Source of the DNA: Aeromonas tecta
Lineage (GTDB): Bacteria > Pseudomonadota > Gammaproteobacteria > Enterobacterales > Aeromonadaceae
Length of the DNA: 64,000 nt
Reading direction: 5' to 3'
Assembly (NCBI RefSeq): GCF_000820185.1
Contig: NZ_CDCA01000019.1
Span: 1 to 64,000, forward strand
Positions within the stretch are counted from its first letter, which is position 1; every line of letters begins with the position of its first letter. Positions 60,731 to 64,000 of the stretch are shown one piece after another. The notes under the pieces are model-generated. The model searched no databases. It worked only from the letters and a program-made list of their open reading frames with translations, and was not told the DNA's origin. The translations under genes were made by a program, and so were the position numbers.

Positions 60731-62542
60731 TCAAGCACGACCGGCGCGCTTGCGATCCATCTCGGTCAGCAGTTTCTTACGGATACGGATCGCCTTAGGG
60801 GTGACCTCAACCAGCTCATCGTTGTCGATGAACTCGAGCGCTTGCTCCAGGGTCATGCGGATCGGCGGAGTCAGCACCTGGGCTTCATCGGTACCGGAGG
60901 CACGCATGTTGGTCAGCTGTTTGCCCTTCAGGCAGTTGACAGTCAGGTCGTTGGAGCGGGAGTGAATCCCGATCACCTGACCTTCGTATACTTCTGCGGC
61001 GTGACCGATGAACAGACGACCGCGGTCCTGCAGACCGAACAGGGCGAAGGTCAGGGCCTTACCGGTAGCGTTGGAGATCAGCACGCCGTTCTGACGCTCG
61101 CCGATGCTGCCACCCTTGTGCGGACCGTAATGGTCGAAGGTGTGGTACAGCAGACCGGTACCTGAGGTCATGGTCAGGAACTCGGTCTGGAAGCCGATCA
61201 AACCACGGCTCGGGATCATGAAGTCCAGACGGACGCGACCCTTGCCATCCAGAATCATGTTGGTCATCTCGCCCTTACGCAGGCCGAGTTGCTCCATCAC
61301 TGAACCCTGGTGCGCTTCTTCCACATCCACGGTTACGGTTTCGAACGGTTCGTGCAGAACGCCGTCAACGGTGCGCAGGATTACTTCCGGACGGGATACG
61401 GCCAGCTCGTAACCTTCGCGACGCATGTTTTCGATCAGGATGGACAGGTGCAGTTCACCACGGCCGGAGACGCGGAACTTGTCCGGATCTTCAGTCTCTT
61501 CCACGCGCAGGGCCACGTTGTGGACCAGTTCCTGGTTCAGACGCTCCATGATGTTGCGGGAGGTCACGAACTTGCCTTCTTTACCGGCGAACGGGGAGGT
61601 GTTGACCTGGAAGGTCATGTTCACGGTCGGCTCGTCAACGGACAGCGGCGGCAGGGCTTCGACGGCATTGTTGTCACAGATGGTGTCGGAGATTTTCAGC
61701 TCGCCCAGACCGGTGATGGCAATGATGTCGCCCGCTTGCGCGTCGGTCACTTCGGTACGGGACAGACCCAGGTAACCCAGCACCTGACCGACTTTACCGG
61801 TACGGCTCTTGCCGTTGGCACCGACGATGGTGACTTGCTGGTTGGTCTTGACGCGACCACGGGTGATGCGGCCGATACCGATAACACCGACGTAGGAGTT
61901 GTAGTCCAGCTGGGAGATCTGCATCTGGAAACCACCGTCAGCGTCCGCCGCAGGGGCTTCCACGTTGTCAACGATGGCCTGGAACAGGGGCTCCATGTTC
62001 TCAGAAGGAACATTCGGATCCATGGTGGCAAAGCCATTCAGGGCAGAGGCGTAAACAACCTTGAAGTCCAGCTGCTCATCGGTCGCACCCAGGTTGTCAA
62101 ACAGGTCGAATACCTGGTCCATTACCCAATCAGGACGAGCACCCGGACGGTCGATCTTGTTGATGACCACGATCGGCTTCAGACCCTGAGCGAAGGCTTT
62201 CTGGGTCACGAAACGGGTTTGCGGCATTGGGCCGTCAACGGCGTCAACCAGCAGCAGCACGGAGTCAACCATGGACATAACGCGCTCAACTTCACCACCG
62301 AAGTCGGCGTGACCCGGGGTATCTACGATGTTGATGCGGTAGTCGTTCCAGCGGATCGCAGTGTTCTTGGCGAGAATGGTGATGCCACGTTCCCGTTCCA
62401 GATCATTGGAGTCCATGATCCGTTCCTGACCTTCACTGGTGCGGTCCAAAGTACCGGACTGCTGCAGCAGCTTATCAACCAGAGTCGTCTTGCCGTGGTC
62501 AACGTGCGCAATAATCGCAATATTGCGTAAATTCTCTAACAT
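60731..62542 (-). CDS. bipA: Ribosome-associated GTPase BipA/TypA
   Basis: A translational GTPase that helps assemble the 50S subunit and supports cold and stress adaptation. The 603-residue protein has the G domain ([10 protein letters not shown]1, [11 protein letters not shown]3, NKIDRPG G4), EF-G-like domains III and V and the C-terminal domain specific to BipA. The ATG at 62542 ([10 protein letters not shown]) gives the family start. It is divergent from glnA, as in E. coli. Confidence 0.97.
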   Translation of the reverse strand: MLENLRNIAIIAHVDHGKTTLVDKLLQQSGTLDRTSEGQERIMDSNDLERERGITILAKNTAIRWNDYRINIVDTPGHADFGGEVERVMSMVDSVLLLVDAVDGPMPQTRFVTQKAFAQGLKPIVVINKIDRPGARPDWVMDQVFDLFDNLGATDEQLDFKVVYASALNGFATMDPNVPSENMEPLFQAIVDNVEAPAADADGGFQMQISQLDYNSYVGVIGIGRITRGRVKTNQQVTIVGANGKSRTGKVGQVLGYLGLSRTEVTDAQAGDIIAITGLGELKISDTICDNNAVEALPPLSVDEPTVNMTFQVNTSPFAGKEGKFVTSRNIMERLNQELVHNVALRVEETEDPDKFRVSGRGELHLSILIENMRREGYELAVSRPEVILRTVDGVLHEPFETVTVDVEEAHQGSVMEQLGLRKGEMTNMILDGKGRVRLDFMIPSRGLIGFQTEFLTMTSGTGLLYHTFDHYGPHKGGSIGERQNGVLISNATGKALTFALFGLQDRGRLFIGHAAEVYEGQVIGIHSRSNDLTVNCLKGKQLTNMRASGTDEAQVLTPPIRMTLEQALEFIDNDELVEVTPKAIRIRKKLLTEMDRKRAGRA

Positions 62543-62696
62543 TCTCGCCTCAATCACCGGGTAAAATTGGGCGCTAATTGTACTCTCGCCTTTGTGATCT
62601 GCCTAGCAGAATTGCAGTTCATTCGCACACAACAACGGATCAGGATCATGGACCCCGTGCCGAAAGCCTGCTTAGATGGGGGCAGATCGCGTCGGC

Positions 62697-62745
62697 GCAC
62701 CAACCTGGTGCACCAAAACGATCCAAGGTTGCACCACTTTGAAGC
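62697..62745 (+). promoter_or_regulatory. Two NtrC-binding sites (enhancer) of glnA
   Basis: GCACCA-ACC-TGGTGC (62697-62711) is a perfect NtrC dyad. A second, weaker one is GCACCA-CTT-TGAAGC (62731-62745). Their centres lie 34 bp apart, at about -143 and -109 from the predicted sigma-54 start. The E. coli glnAp2 enhancer sites are at about -140 and -108. Confidence 0.8.
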
Positions 62746-62820
62746 GCAACCGCGCACGAGAACGGGTGTCCCGGCAGTCTGAAACGGTGCAAGCGCCCTG
62801 AAATCAGGCTGTCACAAACT

Positions 62821-62836
62821 TGGCACGATACTGGCT
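62821..62836 (+). promoter_or_regulatory. Sigma-54 promoter of glnA
   Basis: TGGCACGATACTGGCT has GG and GC exactly 10 bp apart, matching TGGCAC-N5-TTGCW with one mismatch in the -12 element. It lies about 60 bp before the glnA ATG. A GTGAATG/CATTCAC hairpin (62840-62861) spans the expected start site. Confidence 0.82.
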
Positions 62837-62893
62837 TATGTGAATGTGATGACGCATTCACCCAAAGAGTTTTAACACCGGAGGTTACTTAGC

Positions 62894-64000
62894 ATGTCAG
62901 CTCAGAACGTTTTGGCCTTGATCCAGGAACACGAAGTCAAGTTTGTTGATCTGCGTTTTACCGATACCAAGGGTAAAGAGCAGCACGTATCTATTCCTTC
63001 CCATCAGGTCAACGAAGAGTTCTTCGAAGACGGCAAGATGTTCGATGGTTCCTCCATCGGCGGCTGGAAGGGCATCAACGAGTCTGACATGGTGCTGATG
63101 CCGGATGCGGCCTCCGCCAAGCTGGATCCGTTCACCGAAGAGACCACCCTGAACATCGTCTGTGATGTGCTGGAACCGGCCACCATGCAAGGTTATGACC
63201 GCGACCCGCGCTCCATCTCCAAGCGTGCCGAAGATTTCCTGAAAGCCAGCGGCATCGCTGACACCGTGCTGTTCGGGCCGGAGCCGGAATTCTTCATGTT
63301 CGACAACATCACCTTCTCGAACACCATGGGTCACAGTTTCGTCAAAATCGAATCTGAAGAAGCCGCCTGGAACTCGGGCACCGAATACGAGCACGGCAAC
63401 AAGGGCCACCGTCCCTTCGTCAAGGGTGGGTACTTCCCGGTTGCACCGGTTGACTCCTCCCAGGACATCCGCGCCGCCATGTGTCTGGTGCTGGAAGAGA
63501 TGGGCCAGGTCGTCGAGGCTCACCACCATGAGGTGGCCACTGCCGGTCAGAACGAGATCGCCACTCGCTTCAACACCCTCACCCTGAAAGCGGATGAAGT
63601 TCAGGTACTGAAGTACGTGATCCACAACGTGGCCCACGCCTACAACAAGACCGTCACCTTCATGCCAAAACCCATGTTCGGTGACAACGGCTCCGGCATG
63701 CACTGCCACCAGTCCCTGGTCAAGAACGGCGTCAACCTGTTCGCCGGTGACCTGTACGGCGGTCTGTCCGAGATGGCGCTGCACTACATCGGCGGCATCA
63801 TCAAGCACGCCAAGGCCATCAACGCCTTCGCCAACCCGACCACCAACTCCTACAAGCGTCTGGTACCAGGCTACGAAGCACCTGTCATGCTGGCGTACTC
63901 CGCCCGTAACCGCTCTGCCTCCATCCGTATCCCGGTGGTACCGAGCCCGAAAGCCCGCCGTATCGAGGTGCGCTTCCCGGATCCGGCTGCCAACCCGTAC
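62894..64000 (+). CDS. glnA: Glutamine synthetase, type I (runs off the window end)
   Basis: GlnA condenses glutamate and ammonia with ATP. The first 369 codons are present; the full enzyme has about 469, so the C-terminal part, including the adenylylation-site region, is beyond the edge. The N-terminal beta-grasp ([19 protein letters not shown]), the catalytic [22 protein letters not shown] and the Asp/Glu-rich active site ([22 protein letters not shown]) are intact. GGAGG precedes the ATG. Regulation is by sigma-54/NtrC (see upstream sites). Confidence 0.98.
   Translation, partial: MSAQNVLALIQEHEVKFVDLRFTDTKGKEQHVSIPSHQVNEEFFEDGKMFDGSSIGGWKGINESDMVLMPDAASAKLDPFTEETTLNIVCDVLEPATMQGYDRDPRSISKRAEDFLKASGIADTVLFGPEPEFFMFDNITFSNTMGHSFVKIESEEAAWNSGTEYEHGNKGHRPFVKGGYFPVAPVDSSQDIRAAMCLVLEEMGQVVEAHHHEVATAGQNEIATRFNTLTLKADEVQVLKYVIHNVAHAYNKTVTFMPKPMFGDNGSGMHCHQSLVKNGVNLFAGDLYGGLSEMALHYIGGIIKHAKAINAFANPTTNSYKRLVPGYEAPVMLAYSARNRSASIRIPVVPSPKARRIEVRFPDPAANPY

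Overview
The window is chromosomal DNA of a GC-rich gammaproteobacterium, most likely Aeromonas. Three things suggest this: the E. coli/Vibrio-type gene orders (murB-birA-coaA-tRNAs-tuf; rluD-pgeF-clpB beside bamD; bioH-gntX-nfuA; yibN-secB-gpsA beside gpmM-envC; glrK-qseG-glrR; bipA-glnA), the accessory genes (torCA, ktrAB, tsdBA, a Qnr-type pentapeptide protein, a gnt/Entner-Doudoroff cluster), and the third-position G/C codon use. The species cannot be fixed from the sequence. I found no insertion sequence, prophage, CRISPR array or rRNA; nearly everything is ordinary chromosomal backbone.

Layout. 1-5.9 kb: start of tuf, a tRNA-Tyr/tRNA-Gly operon with a degenerate tRNA-Thr, coaA, birA-murB, and the KtrAB ion-uptake system. 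5.9-12.5 kb: topB behind a LexA box, then torCA for trimethylamine-N-oxide respiration. 12.5-18.1 kb: a PhoPQ/OmpR-type two-component system with two PepSY proteins, MsrPQ methionine sulfoxide repair, a 31-codon membrane ORF and a DUF1097 protein. 18.2-25 kb: the glrK-qseG-glrR envelope-sensing operon, a 30-codon membrane ORF, folK-like and folM pterin genes, CBS, DUF2301 and solute-binding proteins. 25.3-35.5 kb: asnC/asnA, tsdBA, a metallo-beta-lactamase-fold protein, clpB with a sigma-32 promoter, pgeF, rluD and bamD. 35.8-45.3 kb: a SprA-like protein with a minimal flagellar-rod-like protein, bioH, gntX, nfuA, gpsA, secB, yibN, gpmM, envC and a qnr-like gene. 45.3-51.1 kb: gntR, eda, edd, gntK and gntT with palindromic GntR operators. 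51.2-64 kb: pssA, recG, yicH, yiiD, a spermidine-synthase-like protein, dtd, yihY, bipA, and glnA, which runs off the end.

The most unusual observation is a recurring structure at gene junctions. At five places, the end of a gene, or the end of one gene plus the start of the next, is present more than once. The sensor kinase (12.55 kb) and rluD (33.56 kb) are each followed by a second, diverged copy of their own last 20-27 codons. recG (54.86 kb) is followed by three more copies of its last ~30 codons in 112-113 bp units, and all the differences I can see in the coding part are synonymous. At qseG/glrR (19.5 kb) and gntK/edd (49.0 kb) the stop/start junction is tandemly repeated. This creates mini-ORFs of 15, 15 and 22 codons that are chained to their neighbours by ATGA stop/start overlaps. 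The mostly synonymous differences suggest the extra copies came from related functional alleles, by imprecise allele exchange or gene-end integration, rather than from decay of a neutral duplicate.

Other points of note are a GlrR ortholog lacking the sigma-54-contacting GAFTGA loop, a LexA box directly in front of topB, and a glnA control region whose NtrC and sigma-54 site spacing matches that of enterobacteria.
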